Source: Triglochin maritima (taxonomy: Eukaryota > Streptophyta > Magnoliopsida > Alismatales > Juncaginaceae). Taken from it: a DNA stretch of 64,000 nt. Position 1 is the first letter of the stretch, and every line of letters begins with the position of its first letter. Below, piece after piece: positions 1 through 10,125 of this stretch. Made by a program: the position numbers and the translations under genes. Below the pieces are notes generated by a model. It was not told the origin of the DNA. It worked only from the letters and a program-made list of their open reading frames with translations, and did not search any database. The DNA is taken from assembly GCA_963682175.1 (NCBI GenBank), contig OY821782.1, positions 31,331,741 through 31,395,740 of the forward strand, given 5' to 3'.

Positions 1-2502
1 TTTGTTCAACGTCTCGGAGTACACTTCGTGGCACAAGGAAAGCTGATGTCCAAAATATGCTAAAGGTTGTAAGAACACTACGAACCAACTCCACACATCC
101 CGTCATTGACAAAAGTTTCCCTTTCCATGTGCTAAGCCGCCTTCTGATTTTCTCCAACAAGGACGCACAATGGCCCTTACTCATGTAGAGAACTAGGGCA
201 ACCCTAGATAAGTCACCAGCAAGTCACTCCTCTTCATACCCAAATGACGACATATCCAGTCCCTGTGCGGTGTGTTACCGCCCATGAAGAACTGACTTTT
301 GGCATTGTTGAGACGCGCGAAATCTATTGAAGTAGAGCGTATGATATCGATGGCCCGCGTCTTGGCAGAAGGCATTCCTACCGATGGCGGCACGCTTGAT
401 TGTGCGGGTATCCTCCTTCATGGCATTTGCAAACAACATGACATCATCCGCAAACATCAAATGGGAGACCAGAATCGCGCCACACATAAGTGGATGGAGG
501 TTTCCTAATTGTTCCTCTCTTCGTACCATTGCACCTAAGATTTCCATACACATCACGTACAAGTAGGGTGCTATAGGATCACTTTGCCAAAGCCTATTTG
601 TTGCTGAAAATGACATAGAGTGGGTACCATTAACCGTAACAACAAATGACGCCTTGAAGCATGCCGCCGCCATCATCCTCCACTTTGCATTCAACCCAAA
701 GCGACCAAGTGCCTTATCCAAAAACTACCATGATATAGTCTCGTATGCCTTCCGCAAGTTAATCTTCAAACACATGAGACCCAATCCGTTCCGTGAGTGA
801 ATATTGTGGCACAGCTCATGAGCAACAAAAATATTATCACAAATCCGACTCCCCCAAATAAATGCACTTTGATTCTCCCTTACCAGCTTGGGCAACACTT
901 CCTTGAGTCGATTTGCAAGGATCTTCAAAATGTAGCGATACACCATGTTTCATAATGAAATGGGCCTGTAGTCACCAATTGCAACTGGCATCTTCTTCTT
1001 TGGAATCAAGGTGATTGACGTGTAGTTGAATTGCTTCAACAAATTCCCAGTACGGACGAAAGAGTCCACCGCCTTGAATAGGTCAAGCTGCACCACGCCC
1101 CATGCTGCCTTATAGAATCTTGCGTTGAATCCATCCGGTGCTGGAGCCTTATCATCACTAGAGTGGTTAACCACGAACTCCAACTCCTCTATCGTAACAT
1201 GGCGTGTCAAGAGTTGAGCCTCCGAAGGATCTAGAGTAGTAAGGTCAAGATCATGGGGGATATGACATTCATGCACACTACAAGTAAAAAGGTTAGAAAA
1301 ACGGCGCCTAAACGCCTCTCGGATATGTCTCTCCTCCTCAATATCCTCACCACCCTCAACTATCTTATGCACAGTGTTGGTGGCTCTCCTCACTCGAAGG
1401 GAAGCATGATAGAACTGAGAGTTTGAGTCACCATCGTGTAACCACTGCACCCTTGACTTCTGTCGTACAATAGACTCCTCAACCGCTAGAGCATGAGAAA
1501 AGGGTATCAATGGCTGAAGATTTTGCCGTTGGAAGTCTATATTTTTTGGATCTAACTTAAGGTTGACACGAGTATGGTAAAACTCATTTCTTGCTTCAGC
1601 AATCCAGTTATCTATGTTGCCAAAAGCTGCAAGTGACCATTGCTTCAATTCTCTTCTCACGCATTCAAGTTACCCACCACCTGGTACATAGGAGTGCCAT
1701 CAATATAAGTTCTCCAAGCTCTTCTCACCACCCCCAATGAACTTGTCATGTATCGTCCATGCATTAACAAAACGAAATATCTGTTTTTTCCGTATGCCAT
1801 GTAGGTCAAGATCGATTAAAAGTGGACGATGGTAACTAAGCTCATTGTCACCGACAAGAAAAAGCATGTTCGGGAACCATTCCCGCCATAGATGGGAGCA
1901 TAAAGCACGGTCAATTCTTGTTTCAATTCTCCTGAACCCACATGAAGAGTTTGACCGTGTGAACTCCTCACCCGTGGATTGGATCTCCAACATCTGGATA
2001 TTATCTAGGCAAGCATTAAATTCATCCATGGCTACCATATTCACACCTACTCCTAACTTTTCTCCTTGGTGGGGAATGCAATTAAAATCTCCCATTATTA
2101 ACCATGCAACACCCATACTAGGCTCACACCTATGTAAGTCCTCCCATAGTGCTCGTCGTGCAAGATAGTTGTTATTGCCATAAATCATAGTAATCGCGAG
2201 AGGTTGCCCCATAGCTTGAATGTGGAATTCAAGGTTAATGAGTTGAGCCATTTCATACATCTTTCTCATGTCGTACACCAATTGCTTCCACAAAACTAAG
2301 ATTCGACCGGAGTTGACCACATCACTATTCAACGTCTAGTCATCATGCCATATTGAACACACAATCCAATTAATCCTATTTCACGTAATTTTGTGCTCAA
2401 GTAAGCCTACTAAATCCACCCCTCCCAGGTTATTTTATCATGAATCATGTATGGGTGCCCCCGGTTATTTGAGCCACGCACATTCCAACTCAAGAGCTTC
2501 AT
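1..2502 (-). pseudogene. LINE ORF2: endonuclease and reverse transcriptase (partial, broken)
   Basis: ORF2 makes the enzyme for target-primed reverse transcription. The ATG is at 2502-2500 and opens with the typical LSWNVRG endonuclease motif. A frameshift follows within about 80 bases. The endonuclease continues at 2332-1700 (for example the MGDFN motif). In-frame stops fall near 1700, 947 and 722. Reverse transcriptase blocks run from 1660: the DYRPISL motif ends near 950, and the FADD catalytic motif is at about 443-454. A further frameshift near 390-275 leads to the YLGLP motif at 193-210. The C-terminal part lies beyond base 1. All pieces between 2332 and 275 share one frame, so the damage is mostly point nonsense changes. 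Confidence 0.85.
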
Positions 2503-3968
2503 CGTTGTTGTGAAGGGGAGCAGGACCCCTTCTTATCCTTCGTTGCTTTCCTTTGCTTGCCGACCTCTACCTTCCTCACATTTTGAAGGCTTCGGAGGCA
2601 TGGATAAACTGAAGTAGGTGGTGAGTGCAAATCACGTCCCATTCCGGCGGTATCCACTTTATCCGTGCAATCAGTACCTTCCATGTCTCGTTCCTCAACT
2701 TCCTCCCAATTGAGTATGTCGAATTTATTTGGTGACCCGACACTCGAATTCCTCCCGGGCATTTGTGGTTGGTGTCAACCCATATCCTCTCCCAAACACT
2801 TGGTTGCATGTAACGAGATGAGGTCCCTCACCTTTCTTTCATGTGCCTCTTCATCTTGTAATTGTGCTCCATAGTTTGCACTCTTGGACGAACTTGCCAT
2901 GCACCATTTCGAGCTCTCCACACATGGTCTAGCCTCATATAAGGAGTTCCCTTGATTTCCACGTGATTCACAAGTGTTGCTTCCATTATGTGTGCCCTCT
3001 ACTCTATTCCCATCTTGAATTGTTGCCCCATGCAAAGTGTGTCCTCCTTCCTCACATGGTGTTTCCTTTACCTCATTTGGATTTGCTTATTTTGGGTAAT
3101 AACCTTCACTAACTTCATCTTTGTTCCCCCCACTTAACCTTGATGACATTGGAGGAGAAGCTTCTTCTTCCATTAACACATGCATGCATCTTTTCCTTGC
3201 TTCCTCACGTAATGTATCCCCATGCAAATATGTCCCATAGCCTTCACCTTCTTTAGCCTTGTTACCCCCAATTAACTTCAATATCATTGGAAGAGAACCT
3301 TCCTCTCCCACCAAAGGATGCATGCACCTTCCTTGTGGTGTCCTTGTTCTACTATATTTGTCCTTGGCTCTTGTGCTCCCCCATGCTCCCACTAGTGCAA
3401 ATCTCTTCCAAAGCACATTCCTTGAGTTCTATTGGCTGCACCACTTCCCTTAGGCTCCCACTGTTAGCTAGCTTTCCCCCAAATCGTTGCATGTCCCCCT
3501 TGTTTTGATCATTGGACGAAATATGGTCCTTCTTCTTTCCTTTTGTAGCCTGACCAACCAAGTATCATCCTCCTTTCCCACTGTCTATCGGAATGTGATT
3601 ATGACTATTAAGGTCTCCTTCACCATCCTCGTGTGCGTTTTCCCCTTCCGTTACCGCCTTTACTTCCGCTACACCCTCATCATCTTAAGCCTCATGCTCC
3701 ATCGGCACCTTCATGTGTTCTAACGATTTTTGCTCATCCTTTCCTCCATGAGCAGTGCTAATGGCTTCAGGTATCTTCGGTTTCTCAACCCAGACTTGCT
3801 TGCTAGAGATTCTTGGCTGCACCACCACCTTCAAGGGCTTCCTCGGACATCGACCATCATTATTTGCTAGGGCTTGTAGTCAACACCATGACTATTGGCA
3901 ACATCCTTGATACTTGGAAACTCCTCTAGGTCGATGGAAATTTCTCTACGATGCGTTGAATTCTCCAT
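2499..3968 (-). pseudogene. LINE ORF1 (gag-like), internally deleted
   Basis: This is the upstream ORF of the same LINE, expected to encode an RNA-binding chaperone. The likely start is the ATG at 3968-3966 (MENSTHRREISI), and the stop TGA at 2501-2499 overlaps the ORF2 start. Most of the readable segments (4085-3867, 3416-3087, 3035-2775, 2762-2499) share one frame, with stops between. At roughly 490 codons, and without a recognisable DUF4283 domain or CCHC knuckle, it seems to have lost its central RNA-binding part. A basic, lysine-rich stretch near 3810-3750 and an acidic C-terminus remain. The assignment rests on position and composition more than on domains. Confidence 0.6.
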
Positions 3969-4071
3969 AGAAAGAGAAAGATGAAAAATAACAATGGAGT
4001 TATATGGAAAATCGGTTAAAGACGACCCTAGAAACCTAGGAACGCTCATCCTTCTGTGTCTCTCTACCCTT

Positions 4072-4192
4072 TCTCCCCCCGTCATCTCCCTCTCCTTCTT
4101 TCCCCTTGTCCTTCTCTCTTTCCCTCCTCTCTCACTCTCAATCTTCTTCTTCTTCTCTCTCTCTCTCTCTTTCCTCTCTCTCCTTCTGCATT
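4072..4192. repeat. Pyrimidine-rich (CT)n microsatellite
   Basis: An almost pure C/T stretch that includes a run of CT dinucleotides near 4157-4172. It lies exactly between the LINE 5' end and the Copia-A fragment, so it probably grew at, or marks, an insertion junction. Confidence 0.8.
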
Positions 4193-4540
4193 AGAACTTG
4201 CTAGTCTAAAAGCAACAACTATACATGATGAAGAACTAGTTCTTAGAGCTTCTAATGAACAATTAACAAAAGATCTAGAAAGGTTCACAAATGGAACCAA
4301 AATGCCTGACATGCTTCTAGGTAGTCAAAGCCAATCTTTAGATAAACATGGCTTATGATAAAATGCTCAATTGAAAAACCATATTTCTCATACTACTTTA
4401 AATGGCAAGCATTTGTTTGTTAATGAAAGTTCTTCAAGTGTGTGGGCTCCCAAAACGAAAATGGCTTGGGTTCCTAAAGCTAATGTTCAAGGACTCAAAG
4501 TTGTTTGGGTACGTAGATATATACTTGTAGGTACTTGAAG
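4193..4540 (+). pseudogene. Copia-A gag C-terminal fragment
   Basis: The translated pieces match, segment for segment, the gag tail at 21090-20863 on the other strand. Shared landmarks are LGSQ.QSL, TTLNGKHL, SSSSVW, PKTKM.WVPKA and the terminal LVGT just before a stop near 4540. One in-frame stop interrupts it near 4357. No protease, integrase or reverse transcriptase follows: the coding part ends here and non-coding DNA runs straight to the polypurine tract, as in the more complete copy. Confidence 0.7.
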
Positions 4541-5170
4541 AAGGATGAGAGATCGGTAGTGACTGGGCAAGCTTAAAGAATCAAATTCGAAGCCGGTTGC
4601 ACTATTGAAAGGAGATTGGAACCAATTCAAGGATCAAATTGGGTAAAATTTATCTATCCTCTAAATTCATATTAGATTGTTTCTAATCTAGGAGAAAATT
4701 GAACTTAGTTGTCATATCATTCATTGCATATCTTATGAATTTGGGAGTAAAACATCACATGCTTATATGATCATAAATTGATTGATGTTTAAAAAGGGTA
4801 GAATAAAATTGAACTTAATTGTCATATCATATCCTTATTGATAGGGGGATCTTATTGAAAATATTTATCTAGAAAGGGTAATGAAGTGCAAAATTAAAGT
4901 GGAGCAACTTCATTACAAGAACTTTGGGGGGGAGAATGAATTCATTGCAAAATTTTGATAGATATCAAAGCGGGAGTGAATTAGGGGGGGAACTGGAAAT
5001 TGGATTGAAAATTGAATAAAAACTATGCACACTCATAAGGGGACCATTTTTATGCATAGTTTACATCTCTAAATTTCAAGTAATGAAGATATAGGTTGTC
5101 ATCATCACAAAGTGGGAGATTGCTGACTTTTAGGCCTTAATCCATGTTTTGATGATTTAATCATCCTAAT
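4193..5170 (+). mobile_element. Copia-A fragment: gag C-terminus, 3' internal region and first 50 bp of the 3' LTR
   Basis: Plus-strand copy of the Copia family that also occupies 18312-24012 on the other strand. It carries the gag tail, then an AT-rich untranslated stretch. The purine-rich GTGGGAGAT (about 5112-5120) matches the polypurine tract seen in other copies. The LTR begins TGCTGACTTTTAGGCC at 5121 and is cut after 50 bp by an Athila-type LTR. Its left side is truncated at the CT tract. Confidence 0.7.
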
Positions 5171-6591
5171 TGATTGACATTATATCATGCAAATAATTAT
5201 GTCTTATATCCTTTATTCTTAACCTAAGAAATGCTACGTAACGAGTTTTATGTTTGAGTTTCAGGAATAAACATGTTTGAGAAGAAGAGACTCAAAAAGG
5301 ACTTAAAAGCAAGGAAAATTACTAAGTTGCAAGACTTATGGACTGAGATGCAAAAAATGACCAAGATATAAAACCAAAAGGACCAATTAGCAAATCAAGA
5401 AGCTCCACACCATCATGAGGAGTATTTTGATAATTAGATCCGGGCCTACGCATCAACAACCAAATCGGGTTGATCAAACATCAAGAAATCAAGGCAGAAC
5501 CAAGCCACCGAAATTCAGACCTCATTAACCTAATCCAGATCGCCAATTGACTGTCCCAAACCGCCAATTGGCTGTCCAAATTGCTCCAAACGGTTCATGG
5601 TTTAGTTAGGTGTTCGATTATGTTGTTTTATGTCCATTTATAGTATTCGTTTAGTCCCATACCGGGGGATTGTCCCCGGTTACCTTTTTCTATGACTATA
5701 AATAGAACTCTTCCAACTCCTTTGAATTTACCTAATCCTTGGTGGCATTCTCTTTACTTGGAGTAAAACCTTGGAGCAAAACTGAAGTGGAGAAGAATGC
5801 TACTTGTAATGTGAGTCATGTAAATAAAACAATTTTTTAGTTTGTTTTAATGGTGTCTTCTCTTTTAATTCTTGCTTGCTTAGATTAATATTGTTTTATC
5901 TTAGTAGAAGTAAGTAGAATGTTTCCTTTTCTTAATGTAGTTTGTAGTTTAATGAGTAGTGAGTAGTTTTATCCCTCTTTGGGGGTGAAGTTGATGTTTA
6001 TACATGTGATGTAGAATGTAATGAATGTTATATGTTGTTTTATCTGAGAAACGTGAGTATGCTTGTTTGAATTAAAGAGAATACTTAACTTGATGGTTTC
6101 TGCCATAATCTTTAGGTACATTCCATGCTTGTTTAGGATCTTAATAACAAACTTGTTCATGATTATATTAAACACTTAGGTTAGTGATTTGGATGATAGG
6201 TTTTGCCATGAGGTACTTCTTATGCATATATAGCAACACTACCTATACTTGTGCTTTATTGAATGCATTCATCACCACTTATTTCATGTGTATACACACT
6301 CCACCCCTTAGGGATTTATCTTCCTGAATTCCATCTTTCTTTATTAGTTAGTTTAATTTCATTGTTGCTTGCTTTTATCGTCTTTGTTTCTTGCTTACTA
6401 GTGTAGCGTAGCATAGTTTAGTTTAGATTAGTGTAATCACTTATTCTCCCCTCTTGTTCCCACTTGCCTTCGAACAAACCAGATTTGACACACCTCCCTG
6501 TGGATCGACCCGTATTTGCCACGTCTTCACCGACGTAGTGCACTTGCGGTATTTAAAACAAACACTTCAAGTTTTTGGGTTGCCCGGGGAT
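5171..6591 (+). mobile_element. Athila-type LTR plus primer-site remnant
   Basis: The LTR runs from TGATTGACAT (5171) to about 6569 (ACTTCA). It resembles the LTRs at 41090-42646 and 49710-51299, which lie on the opposite strand. The end shows the group's signature of CGACCCGTA, CACGTCTTCA and GTGCACTTGCGG. It is followed by TTTTTGGGTTGCCCGGGGA, which looks like the tRNA-Asp primer site with a 4-base deletion. Only the LTR and about 22 bp of internal sequence survive before Copia-A resumes, so this is the 5' end of a lost element and not a clean solo LTR. Confidence 0.7.
5697..5704 (+). promoter_or_regulatory. TATA box of the Athila-type LTR
   Basis: TATAAATA about 525 bp into the LTR. A perfect 7-bp inverted repeat, ACCGGGGGATTGTCCCCGGT, lies just upstream at 5661-5680. 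The same box-and-hairpin arrangement recurs in the related LTRs near 42150-42194 and 50788-50827 (minus strand). Confidence 0.65.
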
Positions 6592-7107
6592 GTCAAAGGG
6601 GGAGAGAATAAGGGGGTAACTTGAAATTGGATTGAAAATTAAACAAAAACTATGCACACACATAGGGGGACCATTTTTATGCATAGTTTAAATCTCTAAA
6701 TTTCAAGTAATGAAGATATAGGTTGTCATCATCACAAAATGCGAGATTGTTGGATTTTAGGCCTTAATCCATGTTTTAATGATTTAATCAACCTAATCTT
6801 AATAATAATAAATGTAGAGTAGCACACCTATTGCATAGCATATATATTTCTTTGTGCTAACATCTACAGGTGATCAAGACTCAAAGAAGAAATGAACTCA
6901 AGTCAAGACATGTAATCAAGCTATTGAAGACATGTAATATTTTTAAGTCTTAGGAACCTATGTAATCTTTAGCATACAAGAGTTAAAATCCCTTCACATA
7001 CACACTAGGTTACTTATAGAAGTCATACTCAAAATATCAAATCATTTGACCTTCAATAGGTCACCCAAACTTAGACCGGAAAACACTTAAACATAAACCT
7101 TAATTGT

Positions 7108-7610
7108 CTGAACAAAATCGGTTGACTGGACGAGTTCTCTGTTCGACCGATTGGATCAGTTATTCTGTTAGCCAATAGTGTTAAACCGGTCGACCATTTT
7201 GACCATCTTGTTCGACCGTCTACACGTATCATTTGATCATTAGACTTGTTGTAGTATACCAATGGTCGTAATAACATTTTTACCCATACCCCAGAAATAC
7301 TTTTGACCACCGGTCGACCTTTGACCTAGTTTTGGTCGACTGAAATTAGACATCTCTTGAACCCCGTAGTGCCAATTTTTATCGGTCAACCTAATTAACC
7401 ATTTTGTTCGACCGTTTGTCCCTGGACTTTCTTGGACAACTATTCTAGACTGTCTAATCGGTCAACCGTTCCACCTTTGGTTCGACCATTCACTTATGTT
7501 ATATCCCTGTTCGTTCGACTGCCCCTTGTTCGGTCGACTGTTTATTTCTGGAACTGGTTGGACACCATTTCTTGAAAGATTCTGGTCGACCGTTTTACCT
7601 GTTTTGGTCA
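7108..7610. repeat. Decayed GGTCGACC palindrome array in a Copia-A LTR
   Basis: About fifteen variants of CGGTCGACCG occur in pairs. Many have changed to GGTCAACC, GGTTGAC or TTCGACCG. A few intact cores remain (for example near 7186, 7312 and 7583). The array ends about 100 bp before the TATA box. Confidence 0.75.
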
Positions 7611-7710
7611 ACCAAACTTAACCAGAACAGTGACCTATGCTTTTATGTTTTTTGTTTCTCACACATTCATCTACCACTTTTGTCACAACAGCTATAACAC
7701 CTTAAGAGCT

Positions 7711-7718
7711 TATAAATA
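7711..7718 (+). promoter_or_regulatory. TATA box of the Copia-A LTR
   Basis: TATAAATA followed by GAGG. The same TTATAAATAGAG context is present on the minus strand at 18845-18838 in another copy, which supports this as the real retrotransposon promoter. Confidence 0.65.
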
Positions 7719-8273
7719 GAGGATTGAACATAATGTTTAGAGAAATCTCCCACACACAATTGTCCAATACATTAGAGAGAAGTCTCCTAATCCGAAAAGC
7801 TCCTACACTACACTCTAAGCCTAAATTCCACACCTTTGATCATATTGAAATGCTACTCAAAGTGTGCTCAAGTTAGAGAGTTTTGTTCCACTCAATTGAT
7901 TGTTACAGAAGCAAAGGTGTTCGTGAATTCCCAAGACAAAGAGTATAGACTTCGGTGAGAGCCCAAAGTGTTCCTTCTCGGGTTGGGAGAAGAGGAGTCG
8001 AAGCTAGGCGAGGATTGTTTTATAGCTTGTTGTGTGAAGGATTAATCTCGGCCCATAACGAGATTGATATTGAAGTCATGAGCGGAGCTCGTGGAGTGGA
8101 GCAGAGCTTGCAAGAGAGGAAGTAGGCGAGAGGCCGAACCTCTATAAAAATCTTCCAGTGCCATTGTGGTTTGCATATTTCTAGTCTCTACTTGTCCTTA
8201 TTGTTTCCACTGCATCTTTGATTGTTTAGGTAGAGATTAAAGCATTAAAGCTTAACATTGATTAGATTTAGCG

Positions 8274-10125
8274 ATCCACATCGATCCCTACAAATATAAT
8301 GTATCTTTCGTTATCTAGAAGCATTGACACCACAACATATAGACATCCACGGTTGTTTGGCAATGAGTTTTATCTAACAATGTCTATGTTTTCTTTTGTT
8401 AGGATTATGGATATTTATGTTGCATTTTGTCCTAATTGGTATTTGTTGTCATACTTATGATTTGCCTAATTGAACATTATTAGCAACATATCATATGACT
8501 CATTCATGCTATATATCCTTTATTTCACCTCATATTTGTGCTACTCGGGTATTTGTTTCGTACATTTAACAGTTTAGGTAATAAAAGGAGAAATGAAGTG
8601 AAAAAGACCTAAATGCATGAAGAATTGATTAATTTGGAAGCCTTCTGGACACGTTGTAATGTTGAAGGACTGTTATGAAAATACGGAGGGACCTAAGTGA
8701 AAATATGGAGGGACCTAAATGTAAAGAAAAATATGTTGCGTACAAAAGACCATAACGTCATGAACTTGGGGAGTAATTCAACAATTAGAACCAAGAGGGT
8801 TCGAACCAACGGCTTTGGGTGCACCCCACGTGCTAAAATGGTACATTTAAGCTACTGGTGAAATTAGAGGCTGATCCAATCCAACCTCCTGTGGTGGATT
8901 AAAATCCGCATAGTGGATCCAATTGATTGGATCGTCCCCAAGTTTCTCTGGTGGGTCGGGTTGTCGGGTCAGAGCAATAAAAACATCCAGATTTGATTTA
9001 CAATATTGCAATCGCACCCAGATTCATCTAGACCCTCTAACCTTCTATAATCACACTTGTAATCATTCCACTCTTCCTTCTTCCTTTCTCTCCTCATTAG
9101 GTTAGCTTTATTCTTGTGTAGTAGAGTAGGTTTTATTTCATTTTAGTATAGTAGTTAAGTAGAGGAGAAGCACCATTTTGTAATATTTCTTCCTTAATAA
9201 AGTTTTCGTTTCATGTCCTTTATGTTCTTGTTTTTCATTTGATACAATTTTTGTTTCATTGCTTTTGTTAGATTTAATTTTCTTTACTTGTTCGGGTGTG
9301 TTTTTCTTTTGTTGTTTTCTTTGTTATGGACATCATAAGTAAGTAATCCATCCTCATTGGGGGATGGAGAATGATGTGAAGTGTGAAGGTTGTGAGATTG
9401 GTATGTGTTTTAATCTTAATCTTGGAGTTTCACATGATTTCCATAACCATTTCTTTGTGTTCCTCACTCTTGCCTTTAATGTGTTAATGTCTTAATTGAT
9501 GCTTAGCACATGCTTTGACTAGTGACACCACTTTATCAGGAATGATATAGTGAGGATAAGGTTGGAGAGGGTAAAGAGATAAGAATGGCATGTGGAGCAT
9601 GTATTGTTGTTGGCCTTATTTTAATTAATGTCTTCTATGTTTTAATGATAATGTCTAATCTTAATTCATGTGGAGACATAGTTGAGGTCGTGCTCATTAT
9701 GATAATGTCTAATCTCTCCATGTCATTAAAGAGATTAGATTGACATGTAAGCATGTGGTTATTTTTAGCCTTATCTTAAATAGCATTTGTATGTTCTTAA
9801 TTATGGTGATAAATCTTAATCCATGTAGAAATACACTTGGGATAATGACCATTATAGATATCCATATTAATTCATGTCATGAGAGCAGAATTGTACACAC
9901 ATGCATCACACATCTACATTGTTGCACGCATGCTGCACCTCTTATGGGATTAGTTGCATTTATTTTACAAATTGTAATTAGCGTAATTTAGTGTAGATAC
10001 ACTCACTCATTCCTCATTTCCTTCCCCCGCTCTAGTTTGGTCGACGACGACCCGTACTCGCTCCTCGTGGACACGACGCGTGTAGGATCGTATATGGGCT
10101 TAGTTCTAATCACTTTTAAGCTTAA
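8274..10125 (+). mobile_element. Unclassified AT-rich stretch, possible Athila/Tat-like LTR
   Basis: No coding region found. Around 8530-8560 the phrase GTGCTACTCGGGTAT matches one in the 12546-13342 fragment (other strand). Near 10038-10078 a CGACCCGTACTCG-type phrase followed by CACGACGCG resembles the tail of the Athila-type LTRs. These two landmarks are about 1.5 kb apart, the normal length of such an LTR. Repeated TTAATTCATG phrases occur at 9600-9880. I infer an old diverged LTR; the first 200 bases or so may be unrelated. Confidence 0.3.

Larger units (their letters stand above)
1..4190 (-). mobile_element. L1-type LINE, decayed, 3' end beyond window
   Basis: This is a non-LTR retrotransposon read right to left. 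The order is a short 5' leader, ORF1 (about 3968 to 2499) and ORF2 (from 2502 leftward past base 1). ORF2 holds an AP-type endonuclease start and a reverse transcriptase with the FADD catalytic box. The 3' end, including any poly(A) tail and target duplication, lies outside the window. The right edge is set near the CT-rich tract at 4072-4192, which may be its 5' junction. In-frame stops and frameshifts show it is dead. The family call is secure; the exact right boundary is inferred. Confidence 0.85.
6592..8273 (+). mobile_element. Copia-A 3' internal end plus near-complete LTR
   Basis: Bases 6592-6747 repeat the 3' internal sequence seen at 4985-5120, including the stretch before the polypurine tract. 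The LTR starts with TGTTGGATTTTAGGCC at 6748 and runs to about 8273, where TTTGATTGTTTAGG and ATTAGATTTAG resemble the ends of the LTRs at 18312 and 22530. Its length of about 1.5 kb matches the 1483-bp LTR at 22530-24012. It carries a decayed GGTCGACC array (7108-7610) and a TATA box at 7711. No second LTR or target duplication is visible. Confidence 0.7.
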
